Part shown: positions 26,432-34,758 of the stretch, in pieces | How the letters are laid out: each line of letters starts with the position of its first letter | Position numbering within the stretch: the first letter of the stretch is position 1 | Assembly: GCA_026003175.1 (NCBI GenBank) | Contig: BPGT01000006.1 | Span: forward strand, 62,001 to 126,000 | Source of the DNA: Armatimonadota bacterium | GTDB lineage: Bacteria > Armatimonadota > HRBIN16 | Reading direction: 5' to 3' | Length of the DNA stretch: 64,000 nucleotides | Translations under genes and position numbers: made by a program | Notes under the pieces: model-generated | What the model saw: only the letters and a program-made list of their open reading frames with translations | Told to the model about the DNA's origin: nothing | Database searches by the model: none

Positions 26432-27339
26432 GCCTTCAGTGCGCCGCTGGTGACGCCCTGCACAAAGGCGCGCATCCCTATCGCGAACAGCACAATCAGC
26501 GGCAGACTGCCTATCACGTACCCTGCCAGCGTGGGACCATAATCCAGATTGAACTCACCAGCGAAGCGCGTGACGCCAACGGTAAAGGTCTGCAAGCTGC
26601 TATCGCTGATAGTGACGAGAGGCCAGATGTAGTCGTTGTAGATGCCCAATGCTGTCATAATGGCGATGGTTGCCAGCGTGGGTAGGGAGAGGGGCAGGGC
26701 AAGGTGGCGATAAATCTGTACATCTCCTGCGCCATCCAGTCGCATCGCCTCGAACAGCTCGTCGGGCAAACTGGCGAAGAAGGTGCGACACAGCACCACG
26801 CCCAGCACCTGTCCGCCTGCGAGATAGGGTAGAATCAACGCCCAGCGGGTGTTCAGCAACCCCATGCTTTGCACCAGCGCGTAGGTGGGTATGAGTGTGA
26901 GGATGCCTGGCACCACCAGCAAAGCCAGGATCAGCGCAAACACCCCATCGCGCCCGCGAAAGCTAAGCCGTGCCAGTGCATAGCCCGATAACGAGCTCAA
27001 CAGCAGCACCCCGGGCACCACCACGACCGTAACAATCAATGTATTGAGCAGATAGCCCTTCAGTGCAACGGCGGCGTCGCGGTAGAAATCCCACCGCACG
27101 GGCTGAGGCAATCCCCAGAAGCGGGTGAAGATGTCGGCATTGGTTTTTAGCGAGAGAAGAAGCATCATCGCGAGGGGCAGGAGCGACAGCGCTAGCAGGA
27201 CAAGCAATGCTATCCAGCAGAGCACTTCTGACAGGTGAGGACGACGTTTGGGACCTCTTCTCCCCGTGTTTGTAGTGCGCACTGCAGTGCGTCGAAGCAG
27301 GCGGGAGCCTGCACTACGATCATTGTGCGATGGTCTCAT
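26428..27339 (-). CDS. Sugar ABC transporter permease, MalG/CUT1 type
   Basis: A 303-residue inner-membrane protein with six predicted spans. The permease EAA loop is visible: ELFEAMRLDGAGDVQIYRHLALPLS, quoted here in overlapping short parts (EAMRLDGAGD, RHLALPLS), which contacts the ATPase. The C-terminus FVQGVTSGALKA is typical of MalG-like subunits. The start is the ATG at 27339, overlapping the first permease stop as ATGA; longer upstream frames are inside that gene. The first 35 residues are basic, unlike normal MalG N-termini, and are encoded partly by a palindromic repeat at 27272-27317. No ATP-binding gene is present in the operon, so a shared ATPase encoded elsewhere is expected. Confidence 0.88.
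   Translation of the reverse strand: MRPSHNDRSAGSRLLRRTAVRTTNTGRRGPKRRPHLSEVLCWIALLVLLALSLLPLAMMLLLSLKTNADIFTRFWGLPQPVRWDFYRDAAVALKGYLLNTLIVTVVVVPGVLLLSSLSGYALARLSFRGRDGVFALILALLVVPGILTLIPTYALVQSMGLLNTRWALILPYLAGGQVLGVVLCRTFFASLPDELFEAMRLDGAGDVQIYRHLALPLSLPTLATIAIMTALGIYNDYIWPLVTISDSSLQTFTVGVTRFAGEFNLDYGPTLAGYVIGSLPLIVLFAIGMRAFVQGVTSGALKA
27272..27317. repeat. REP-like palindromic repeat inside the permease N-terminal codons
   Basis: Terminal arms GTAGTGC (27272-27278) and GCACTAC (27311-27317) enclose the 14-bp palindrome CGCACTGCAGTGCG (27278-27291) and the hairpin GCAGGC-GGGA-GCCTGC (27297-27312). The layout matches short dispersed REP-type elements. It is read in frame, contributing about 15 residues near the permease N-terminus. 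No second copy was found in this window. Confidence 0.6.
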
Positions 27340-28223
27340 GTCAGCCTTTCCAGCCTCCTGCCAAGAAGCAGATTCAACAGCGACAGCACGAATATCGCCA
27401 CGAACAACGTTAAACCGATGGCGGCAGCATAGCCCAAGTGCCCGAAGCGGAACGCCTGAAAGTACATGTGCAGCGCGGGTACATGGGTTGCCAAGCCTGG
27501 TCCACCGCCCGTCAGAATCAGGATGCTGCCGAAATCCTGTAGCGTGCCGATGAGCGTCAATATCACCAGCAGGCGCACCTGTGGTAGCAGCAAGGGCAAG
27601 TCCACGTACCACACCCGCCGCAGACCGCTCACCCCGTCCACCTGGCATGAATCCCACACGTCGCCTGAAACTTGGTTCAGTCCGGCAAGGTAAATAAGCA
27701 GAGCCAATCCGCCCGCCCACGGGAAGCCGATACCGATAATCGCCCACAGCGCCGTGCCCGACTCGCCCAGCCACGAGCGAGCCAGCGCGCCCATGCCCAC
27801 CGCTTCTAGCACCTGATTGAGCAAGCCCACACTGCCGTCGTAGATAAAGCTCCACAGCAACGTGGTCACCATACCCGGCACCACCATCGGCAAGATAAAG
27901 GCGGTGCGCAATACATATTGCCAGCGCGGCGAGCGCAGACTCATCAGCAGTTCCGCTACCAGCAGAGGCATGGTGAGCGTTTTCAGCACATTGGCTATCA
28001 GCAGGATGAACAGGTTGCGCAGGCTGAGGCGCAGGAACTCATCATGCCACATTGCTACAAAGTTGCCAATGCCAATCCATTGCGGGTCTTCGCCTGTCTC
28101 CCAGCGTGTGAAGGCACGCGACAAGCCCAGCACCGCCGGATAGTAGTTGAACATCGCCAGCAGTGCCAGTGTAGGACCCAGCATTAACACAACGACTGCT
28201 ATAGAGGTGCGTCGTTTGCTCAT
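27336..28223 (-). CDS. Sugar ABC transporter permease, MalF/CUT1 type
   Basis: A 295-residue membrane protein with six predicted spans, starting at the ATG at 28223 that overlaps the binding-protein stop as ATGA. The CUT1 permease pattern is clear: a first span after a short basic head (MSKRRTS), then a region of WIGIGNF type, and the EAA loop in SCQVDGVSGLRRVWYVDLPLL near residue 215 (quoted within limits as QVDGVSGLRRVWYVDLPL). It forms the heterodimer partner of the MalG-type permease encoded next. Together with the binding protein it imports an oligosaccharide or sugar derivative. The substrate is not determinable from sequence. Confidence 0.9.
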   Translation of the reverse strand: MSKRRTSIAVVVLMLGPTLALLAMFNYYPAVLGLSRAFTRWETGEDPQWIGIGNFVAMWHDEFLRLSLRNLFILLIANVLKTLTMPLLVAELLMSLRSPRWQYVLRTAFILPMVVPGMVTTLLWSFIYDGSVGLLNQVLEAVGMGALARSWLGESGTALWAIIGIGFPWAGGLALLIYLAGLNQVSGDVWDSCQVDGVSGLRRVWYVDLPLLLPQVRLLVILTLIGTLQDFGSILILTGGGPGLATHVPALHMYFQAFRFGHLGYAAAIGLTLFVAIFVLSLLNLLLGRRLERLT

Positions 28224-29650
28224 GAGGGTGTATCCTTCGTGCGCGGATTCATGTCCAGCTTCTGCATAGCGATGACGCGGGGCACTGCCTCTTCCATCAG
28301 TCGCTGGTATCGCTTCAAGAACTCCTGTAGCGAGATGCGTCCCTCCATGTATCGCTGCGCCCACACCGTCCACTGCCATACCGACTCCTGCTCGTCCATC
28401 AGCCCGCGAAAAGAGAGCTTCTCAAAGCCCCTTCCCTCAAAAGGACGATAGTATGGCTGCAGTTCAGGGGGCATCTTGACGCCGGGGATAAGCATCGGAC
28501 CGCTGAGCGGGCGGCGATGGCGTACCGCCTCGTCCACCAGAATCTGCGCACTCTGCGGGCTGGTGAGAAACATCAGAAAGTCTATCACTCGCTGGGTTTG
28601 CTGGGGATTCTTCTTCACCACGCCCAGCACCAGTCCTGGTCCTCCCACGCCGCGAAACGGTGGTACCCGAAAGCGCGAGGTGGTGAGAGGCGGCACGGCG
28701 AACACGCCCCACTCGAAGCGCGCCCGGGGCGGCAGGTCTGCCATGTCCTGCATCAGGTCGCCGATGAGCCAGGAGCCTTCTAGCAGGATTGCTGCCCGTT
28801 GCGTCAGGAACAGGTTGTATGCGGTCACCGAGTTCGCGCCATGGAACCCCTTCTGCCAGTAGTGGGAGAAGGTCCTGATGTGCGCGTACAGCTCCGCGAA
28901 GCGTTCGCTATCGAAACGGATGATCCGCCTGCGCACCGCGTCCAGCAGTCGCTCTCCATTAATGATGACCAGCGAATCGTTATAGGGGTCGTTAAGGTTG
29001 AGACGGAAGCCTGCGTTGCGCGCAGGGTCATAGTCCCAATCGCCCGGGCGCGACATCACCAGCGGAACCCACTGGCGCGTGTAGGCGTCGGTAAAAAAGC
29101 GTACAATCCAGCCCACCGTGCCCGACCAGTAGGAATCGGCGTTGCCGGGCACCGCGAAAGGCAGGTAGCCCGCGGCGCGAATGCGCTCCGCCAGCGACAG
29201 CATCCCCTCCCACGTGCGAGGCGGTTGTAGCCCCAGCTTGCGGAACAGGGTGGCGTTGTAGTAAAAGCCAATCTCCACGAAATCCACAGGGATAAACGAA
29301 ACGCCTCCGGCGGTTTTGAACTTCTCGATGAACTGCGGGTTCAGGTTCTTCATCCACGTCCTGCCGGTGTAGGGGTTGCGTCGGTTCAGATAGGGAGCAA
29401 GGTTCACCAGCAAGCCCTTCTCGTACATACCCCAGGCGTAGTTAGCGTTGAACAGGTCAGGAGCGCGGTCACCTGCGCCGGGGATCTGGGTGCGCAGCCA
29501 CGTCTCGTAGCCGTTGACAGGCATGACCTGCACCTTCACCTGTGTATCCGGGTGATGGCGTTCGTACTCGCGCGCGAGCCGATGGAACCCTTCACGGTAG
29601 TTGCCGCTTACAGTCGCCAGGAATATGGTTGTCGCCTGCTGGGGCATCAT
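28220..29650 (-). CDS. Extracellular sugar-binding protein of an ABC importer, lacking a signal peptide
   Basis: A 476-residue family-1 solute-binding protein fold: FLATVSGNYREGFHRLAREYERHHPD at the N-terminus (cited in part), PDLFNANYAWGMYEKGLL, YYNATLFRKLGL, LLEGSWLIGD and a C-terminal lobe. Such proteins normally work outside the membrane. Here the mature fold begins at the first residues, and an in-frame TAG lies 12 bases upstream of the ATG, so no signal peptide or lipobox can be added. Either export uses another route, the 5' end was lost, or it acts inside the cell. The upstream enolase-superfamily gene ends nine bases before it; downstream permeases overlap by ATGA. Confidence 0.87.
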   Translation of the reverse strand: MMPQQATTIFLATVSGNYREGFHRLAREYERHHPDTQVKVQVMPVNGYETWLRTQIPGAGDRAPDLFNANYAWGMYEKGLLVNLAPYLNRRNPYTGRTWMKNLNPQFIEKFKTAGGVSFIPVDFVEIGFYYNATLFRKLGLQPPRTWEGMLSLAERIRAAGYLPFAVPGNADSYWSGTVGWIVRFFTDAYTRQWVPLVMSRPGDWDYDPARNAGFRLNLNDPYNDSLVIINGERLLDAVRRRIIRFDSERFAELYAHIRTFSHYWQKGFHGANSVTAYNLFLTQRAAILLEGSWLIGDLMQDMADLPPRARFEWGVFAVPPLTTSRFRVPPFRGVGGPGLVLGVVKKNPQQTQRVIDFLMFLTSPQSAQILVDEAVRHRRPLSGPMLIPGVKMPPELQPYYRPFEGRGFEKLSFRGLMDEQESVWQWTVWAQRYMEGRISLQEFLKRYQRLMEEAVPRVIAMQKLDMNPRTKDTPS

Positions 29651-29659
29651 GAAGCCTCT

Positions 29660-31039
29660 CTATGCCACTCCGTACGCCAGATACGTCACACTTTGCGTGC
29701 GCAGACCGCCGTTCTCTATCTTCACCGTTACAAAATCCTGTCCGTGGGGGGTGAACAGGTCGGGGTGTTCCGCCAGAAGGCGGTGCTGCACGTCCAGCGG
29801 CAGCATACTCAAGCCCCGGAAATAATGATAGCCGTTTCGCTCCACGTGGGGAATACCCAGGTTCGCCATAAGCGCAAGATCCTGCTGCAGAGAGACAGGC
29901 GGTACGGTGGTCAAATCCTCACCGCTGATCAGCACCCGCTTTCCCTGCCGACACAACCTTTCGGTCAAGCAGGCGTTAGCGATACCCTTGAAAACGCCTT
30001 TGCAGCTCTTCACGCTGCAACCGCTGTAGCCACATTCCAGCGCGGCTGGCAAACTGTTCAGTTCGGCGTCGGACTCGTCGATAATCATCGGGGGATGCTC
30101 GTGCCAGCACTGCAACTGCTTACGCGTACGATGGCTCAACGCCTCGTCGCGGTGCAACGGTTGTTCCACGAAAATGAGCGCACTCACCAGCTCGCGCAGG
30201 TCTGTGTCCGCCTGCAGGCTCTCCCAGAAAACACGGAAGGTCTCCATATCGGGATACATCTCGTTGGCGTCAAGGGTCAAGCGGAAGACAGCGCATTCCC
30301 GTCGTAGCAACCTCGCCATCGATCTCAATCGCTCTCTATCTACCTGCACATCGCCGCTCAACTTTATCTTGAAGTGCGTCAGCCCATAAACACGGATGCA
30401 CTCCTGCAAAGACTGCGGCAATCCGTCATGCAATCGCTCTTCCGGAGGAATCTCGGCGTCTGTCAGTGGGTCACCCAAGCCCACGGTATGGCGCACGATG
30501 ATATGATGCAACGGCTCGCTGGGGAGATAGTCGCGCGGTTGTGTGCCTTTGAGTTCAGGATATATCCGCTCCAGCACGATACCCAGTGTATTATCGCGCA
30601 GTGCTCGGGCAAAGGGGGTGCGGGTTGCCCGGCAGAAGGCATGGATCACCGCCCGTTCCACCAGACTCATGCCGAACGACGCGATAAGGGGTGCGATACC
30701 CTTCTCCTTCGCCCAGTTCATCTGCGCATGATATGCCTGCCACCACAGGTCAAAGGGAGTAGAAGATTCGCCGACCTCGCAGGCAAGGTCGCACGCATGA
30801 AGGACGGCTAGCAACAGCAGTTGCACTTCCTGTTCCAGTGTCAGTCCAGGGTCTTTCACGAACCAGCGAGGAGCGAGGTGGTCGGCGGACACACCTTCTA
30901 CCTGCTGTCCATCCACAGCCACTGTCATACGCAGAACCAGATGTTGTAGTTCGCGCACGGTGGCGATGCCGTAGCGGAAAGCCATCCGCGTACGCATCGG
31001 GTGCAGGGTGAAGGAGGTATGTTGCACCGAAATAGCCAT
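29660..31039 (-). CDS. Enolase-superfamily enzyme (mandelate racemase/muconate cycloisomerase-like)
   Basis: A 459-residue protein with a divergent N-terminal capping domain and a modified TIM barrel. The barrel shows KIKLSGD (catalytic Lys region), LTLDANEMY (first metal Asp), FVEQPL (second acidic ligand) and IIDESDAELN (third ligand, then the substrate strand). KSCKGVFKG follows in the C-terminal catalytic region. These support metal-dependent proton abstraction next to a carboxylate: dehydratase, racemase or epimerase activity. It is longer than typical 370-residue members. It heads the ABC importer operon, so it probably processes the imported sugar acid or derivative. The exact reaction is unknown. 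Confidence 0.78.
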   Translation of the reverse strand: MAISVQHTSFTLHPMRTRMAFRYGIATVRELQHLVLRMTVAVDGQQVEGVSADHLAPRWFVKDPGLTLEQEVQLLLLAVLHACDLACEVGESSTPFDLWWQAYHAQMNWAKEKGIAPLIASFGMSLVERAVIHAFCRATRTPFARALRDNTLGIVLERIYPELKGTQPRDYLPSEPLHHIIVRHTVGLGDPLTDAEIPPEERLHDGLPQSLQECIRVYGLTHFKIKLSGDVQVDRERLRSMARLLRRECAVFRLTLDANEMYPDMETFRVFWESLQADTDLRELVSALIFVEQPLHRDEALSHRTRKQLQCWHEHPPMIIDESDAELNSLPAALECGYSGCSVKSCKGVFKGIANACLTERLCRQGKRVLISGEDLTTVPPVSLQQDLALMANLGIPHVERNGYHYFRGLSMLPLDVQHRLLAEHPDLFTPHGQDFVTVKIENGGLRTQSVTYLAYGVA

Positions 31040-31048
31040 CGTGACGGG

Positions 31049-31462
31049 TTAATCTGTGACCTCTTTCGGTAACCGCGTAAGTACAACGTCCAGCACTTCC
31101 TCTGCGAGCACAATCGCGTACTTCGCATCCTCAAGGCTGGGAGAGAATGGTGCGCCGGGGTAGCGAAATCTCCATGCATACTCTGTGAGTGGGGTGGCTC
31201 TATCAATTGTTCCTGCCATGGATTGGTCGACCTGCAAGCATTGCTCGCCGAGTTCTTCGATGCTATGCGTTTTGCAAAACAGCACGCTGTGCCACGTCAA
31301 AAACGCTTCTAACGCCTTCTCCGCAGCCTGCTGTGCATGGAAAAGTGCCGGAGAGATAAAAGGGTTTTGCGCTGTGAGTGCGTACCGCGCAAGTTCCAGG
31401 TCCTCACGAGCTCTGGCTATCCATTCGCGGGTCTCCTCGACAATTTCCCAATCACGCTGCAT
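31049..31462 (-). CDS. HEPN-domain protein paired with MNT nucleotidyltransferase
   Basis: A 137-residue all-helical protein with the HEPN signature: WIARAREDLELARYAL at the start, then HAQQAAEKALEAFLTWH and KTHSIEELGEQC. HEPN proteins are often ribonuclease toxins of MNT-HEPN systems, but the catalytic Rx4-6H motif is not obvious here, so it may be an inactive or purely binding member. The ATG at 31462 begins the domain; a longer upstream frame lies inside the partner gene. It overlaps the MNT gene by 11 bases and lies just before the ABC importer operon on the same strand. Confidence 0.8.
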   Translation of the reverse strand: MQRDWEIVEETREWIARAREDLELARYALTAQNPFISPALFHAQQAAEKALEAFLTWHSVLFCKTHSIEELGEQCLQVDQSMAGTIDRATPLTEYAWRFRYPGAPFSPSLEDAKYAIVLAEEVLDVVLTRLPKEVTD

Positions 31463-31781
31463 AAAGCAACCTCCCTTCTCGCAGCACGGAAGCCGAAAGA
31501 GAGCTTGCCACTTTGGCGCGTTTCTCAAAGCGGGAGTGATCCCACACAACCACATCTACAGCCACGCCGTTACCTCGGAGAGCCTGATACCCCAATCTAC
31601 TGGTACGTCGCTCCGGAGGTGCATCGTCCGGCACCACTATCAGTAAGTCATAGTCGCTGTTGGCACTCGCCTCCTCTCGTGCTACAGAGCCAAAGAGGTA
31701 TATCCTCTCTGGCTGATATGCCTCTACCAGACGCCGAACTATTTCCGCTAAGATGGGATTGTCATGAGATACCCACACCAT
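31452..31781 (-). CDS. MNT-type nucleotidyltransferase (minimal, HEPN partner)
   Basis: A 109-residue minimal nucleotidyltransferase. LFGSVAREEASANSDYDLLI carries the complete GS-x10-DxD motif and VDVVVWD supplies the third acidic residue, so it looks catalytically intact. In MNT-HEPN modules this protein neutralises the HEPN partner, in known cases by adding AMP groups. The ATG at 31781 is preferred because GGAG lies five bases upstream; an in-frame ATG four codons earlier has no ribosome site. The HEPN gene overlaps its 3' end. Whether this pair is a toxin-antitoxin system or a degraded relic cannot be told from sequence. Confidence 0.8.
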   Translation of the reverse strand: MVWVSHDNPILAEIVRRLVEAYQPERIYLFGSVAREEASANSDYDLLIVVPDDAPPERRTSRLGYQALRGNGVAVDVVVWDHSRFEKRAKVASSLSASVLREGRLLYAA

Positions 31782-31827
31782 GCTCACTCCCATGTACCCG
31801 GGCAGGTTCTTATCTGTTCCCTCTCCA

Positions 31828-32565
31828 TTATATGCCGCTTGCGGCATCCTTGTCCAGCCACCATACCAGTTCCCCATGGTCGGGCAGTACCAGCGCGGCG
31901 GGGAGGGGAGCGTTTTCCACCAGAATCCGTCGCACCGTCTCTGCCTTGTCCGCGTCGGCAACCAGAAAATGCACTGCTTGTGCGGCGTTCAGCACGGGGA
32001 GGGTGAGTGTTAAGCGTACACGTGGCTCCACCGGCGCCTCACCGACGGCAACCCATCGTTTGCGCTCTTGCAGCGCGGATGTGCCCGGGAAAAGCGATGC
32101 GGTATGTCCATCTGCCCCCATCCCCAGCAGGATGAAATCAAAGCGTGGGAACCCTCCGAAAAAGTGTCGGAGTTGTGCCTCATAAAGACGCGCGGCATCG
32201 TCGGGGTCGGGAGCGTCAGTGGGCATCGGGTGTATGTTTTCAAGAGGCAGATTCAGCGGGTCTGTTAGCATCTCGCACACCATACGGAAGTTGCTGGCAG
32301 GGTGGTCGTGCGGGACGTAGCGATCGTCGCTCCAGAAGAGATGCACTCGGTTCCAGTTTATCCGCTGCCGGTATTCGGTCGCCAGCAGATGGTACAGCAA
32401 GCGCGGCGTTTTTCCGCCAGACAGTACAAGGCTAAAGCGAGGCTGCCACTGCAGTATCTGCAACATCCTGTCGGCAAGCGATTCCGCGACAGCATGGGCG
32501 AGCTCTTCCGCAGTGTCGGCTATCCGCAGCACTCGCTCGTTTGTTCGCCTCTCAATGGTCGCCAT
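31828..32565 (-). CDS. pgl: 6-phosphogluconolactonase
   Basis: A 245-residue DevB/SOL-family lactonase that hydrolyses 6-phosphoglucono-delta-lactone, the second step of the oxidative pentose phosphate pathway. Family motifs: [15 protein letters not shown] near residue 45, [21 protein letters not shown], and the active-site segment [16 protein letters not shown] near 145. The length is normal. It overlaps the 3' end of zwf by 46 bases and is the distal gene of a zwf-pgl pair, matching the order of reactions. Start at the ATG directly followed by a short polar head. Confidence 0.94.
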   Translation of the reverse strand: MATIERRTNERVLRIADTAEELAHAVAESLADRMLQILQWQPRFSLVLSGGKTPRLLYHLLATEYRQRINWNRVHLFWSDDRYVPHDHPASNFRMVCEMLTDPLNLPLENIHPMPTDAPDPDDAARLYEAQLRHFFGGFPRFDFILLGMGADGHTASLFPGTSALQERKRWVAVGEAPVEPRVRLTLTLPVLNAAQAVHFLVADADKAETVRRILVENAPLPAALVLPDHGELVWWLDKDAASGI

Positions 32566-33986
32566 CGGTGTGTAGGGGAATCCAGGATACGTTCTGCCTC
32601 GTCGGGTCCCTCACTGCCGGCGGGGTAGAACGCCATCGGCACGTTTTGGGTCTGCCATGCTCTCAGCACGGGGTCCAGCACCGCCCATGCCATCTCCACC
32701 TCATCGAAGCGGAGGAAATAGGTGCGGTCGCCCTGCAGAATACTTAGCAGCAGGGTCTCGTATGCCTCGAAGCCTTCCTCGCCTGCCTCCCGATAGCACG
32801 CCCTCAGCACGATGGTACGCGCCCGCATCTCCAGCCCCACCGTTTTCGCCTGAGCGACCAGTGCCATCGCCTCGGCAGGTTTCATCTCGAAGATGAAGCA
32901 GTTCGGCTCGAGGAGGTCCATGGGTGTCTGGCGGAAGAGGTGTACAGGAGCCGACTTGAACTGGATTGCTATCTCACTGCGTTCCGCCGACAATCGCTTG
33001 CCCGTGCGTAAGTAGAAAGGTACTCCCTGCCACCGCCAGTTATCCACGTACAGCTTGATAGCCACGTATGTCTCGGTTGTAGAGTTTGGTGATACCCCCG
33101 GCTCTTGCAGATAGCTCGGCACTTCGACGCCACCAACCTTGCCCCGTGTATACTGCCCACGCACCGCAAACGCACCGACGGCGTTCTGCGGGATAGGACG
33201 TACACACTGCAGCACCTTCACTTTCTCGCTGCGTAGGGCGTCGGCATCTAGGCAGGGTGGGGGTTCCATGGCGGTGAGGGTGAACAGCTGCATCAAGTGG
33301 TTCTGCACCATATCGCGCAGCGCTCCCGACTGGTCGTAGTAGCCAGAGCGGTCTTCTACACCGGCAGTCTCAGCGGCGGTAATCTGCACGTAATCCACAT
33401 AGTTTCGGTTCCACAGCGACTCCAACAACAGGTTAGCGAAGCGAAAAACGAGGATGTTCTGCACCGTCTCCTTGCCCAGATAGTGATCGATACGAAATAC
33501 CTGCTCCTCACGCCAGTGTCGGCTCACACGCTGCTGCAGCTGGCGTGCGCTTTGTAAATCCTGTCCGAAGGGTTTCTCGATTACCAGACGACGCTTACCC
33601 TGATGTTCATGATGCAACCCCGCCGCCGCGAGGTATTCCGCTGCTTCGGCGAACAAGCCGGGCGGTAGAGCGAGGTAGAACACGGCATCCGCGTCTATCC
33701 AGTCGCGCAGCTGGCGCACTCCTTCCGCATCCAGTCCACCCTGCACGTATGCCACGAACCGGCGTGCAAACTCGCTCCATGCGTCCATGTGCTTGCCTGC
33801 CTCGCGCAGTGCTTGCTCCAGTCCGTTCAAAAAAGATTCCAGCGTTAAGGGGCGGCGGGCATAGATCACAATTTGCAGGTTCGGGTCCAGTAAGCCAACC
33901 CGATGCAGGCGATACAGCGCAGGCACAAGAAACCGCCGCGTCAGGTCGCCCGTCGCGCCGAAGATAACCAGTCGAGTATTGGGCAT
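32520..33986 (-). CDS. zwf: Glucose-6-phosphate 1-dehydrogenase
   Basis: A 488-residue enzyme oxidising glucose-6-phosphate with NADP(+) to the lactone. [18 protein letters not shown] (Rossmann loop, residues 7-24), the EKPFGQDL segment and the catalytic [13 protein letters not shown] near 170 are diagnostic, followed by [14 protein letters not shown] and a C-terminal domain with YLRTGKRL. Length and order of motifs are normal. It starts six bases after the cupin-domain gene upstream, ends overlapping pgl and supplies NADPH and pentose phosphates. Coenzyme preference cannot be fixed from sequence. Confidence 0.96.
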   Translation of the reverse strand: MPNTRLVIFGATGDLTRRFLVPALYRLHRVGLLDPNLQIVIYARRPLTLESFLNGLEQALREAGKHMDAWSEFARRFVAYVQGGLDAEGVRQLRDWIDADAVFYLALPPGLFAEAAEYLAAAGLHHEHQGKRRLVIEKPFGQDLQSARQLQQRVSRHWREEQVFRIDHYLGKETVQNILVFRFANLLLESLWNRNYVDYVQITAAETAGVEDRSGYYDQSGALRDMVQNHLMQLFTLTAMEPPPCLDADALRSEKVKVLQCVRPIPQNAVGAFAVRGQYTRGKVGGVEVPSYLQEPGVSPNSTTETYVAIKLYVDNWRWQGVPFYLRTGKRLSAERSEIAIQFKSAPVHLFRQTPMDLLEPNCFIFEMKPAEAMALVAQAKTVGLEMRARTIVLRACYREAGEEGFEAYETLLLSILQGDRTYFLRFDEVEMAWAVLDPVLRAWQTQNVPMAFYPAGSEGPDEAERILDSPTHRWRPLRGEQTSECCG

Positions 33987-33992
33987 TCGGTT

Positions 33993-34493
33993 TTACCTCG
34001 TCAATCGTTCAATCAGCTCGCGGTGCTGGGGGTAGCGTTCCAGCAACTTCTGTCGGTCGCCCAGTTCGAAGTCTTCGAACTCGAAGCCGGGCGCGACGGT
34101 GCATCCCACCAGCGTGTAGCCATCAGGGTCATCCACCGTTGCGCCGAACCAGCATCCCGCTTTCACCACTGCCTGAAAAGTTTCGCCATCCTCGGCATTC
34201 GCTCCTAGCTTGATTTGTGAAAGGTTGCCTTGTGGGTCGATGATGTGCAGGGTCAACGGGCTACCTGCGTAGAAATGCCACATCTCGTCCGAGCGCAAAC
34301 GGTGCAGGGCGGAGAACTGCTCTGCCGGTAGCAGGAAGTAGATGGCAGTTGCTACCGAGCGTGGACCCTCGTGCTCGTGCAGGCAACAGCCCAGCAACCG
34401 CTGCTCGGAGCGATAGGTTTCGCGGTAGTACCCTCCCTCGGGATGGGGCTGCAATTTCAATTTCTCGACCCAGTACTGTGCTTCGGTGCTCAT
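33993..34493 (-). CDS. Cupin-domain protein of the DUF985 type
   Basis: A 166-residue RmlC-like cupin. The DUF985 signature is present: LQPHPEGGYYRETYRS near residue 14, AIYFLLPAEQFSALHRLRSDEMWHFYAG (quoted in part; metal-type His and Glu residues), GCWFGA and VGCTVAPGFEFEDFELG. Such proteins form beta-barrels; function is unknown, with sugar-phosphate or nucleotide-sugar binding suggested for relatives. The ATG at 34493 is preceded by GGAGG at good distance. It is probably the first gene of the transcript with zwf and pgl, ending six bases before the zwf start. Confidence 0.85.
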   Translation of the reverse strand: MSTEAQYWVEKLKLQPHPEGGYYRETYRSEQRLLGCCLHEHEGPRSVATAIYFLLPAEQFSALHRLRSDEMWHFYAGSPLTLHIIDPQGNLSQIKLGANAEDGETFQAVVKAGCWFGATVDDPDGYTLVGCTVAPGFEFEDFELGDRQKLLERYPQHRELIERLTR

Positions 34494-34638
34494 CGTCGCA
34501 TCCTCCCGTGGAAGAAACAGCCCCGAAAGGGCGGCAGATACTTTGCCACAGTACATTTTACCTCTTTCGGGAGCGGTCTGTATCGCGGGTGTGTCCAGAA
34601 AAATGCAGCAAGTGTTTATCGAGGGTGGAGATGAAAAA

Positions 34639-34714
34639 TGGCGCGCCCGGAGGGACTTGAACCCCCGACCTTGAGGTCCGCAACCTCACGCTCTATCCAC
34701 TGAGCTACGGGCGC
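34639..34714 (-). tRNA. tRNA-Arg, anticodon GCG
   Basis: A full cloverleaf on the minus strand: acceptor GCGCCCG/CGGGCGC, D-arm GCTC/GAGC, anticodon stem TGAGG/CCTCA with loop TTGCGGA, T-arm GGGGG/CCCTC with TTCAAGT, discriminator G, and an encoded CCA at 34641-34639. Loop positions 34-36 read GCG, matching CGC (and CGU) arginine codons. Most bacteria use an ACG (inosine) tRNA here, so GCG is uncommon. The downstream TTTTT may aid termination. Confidence 0.93.
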
Positions 34715-34758
34715 GCGTCAACACCTGTATTATACAGTGCACTTCACAAAAAGTCAAG

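Noticed and set aside
31049-31781. Calling the HEPN/MNT pair a functional toxin-antitoxin system
   Set aside because: The HEPN ribonuclease motif is not evident, so only the family pairing is stated.
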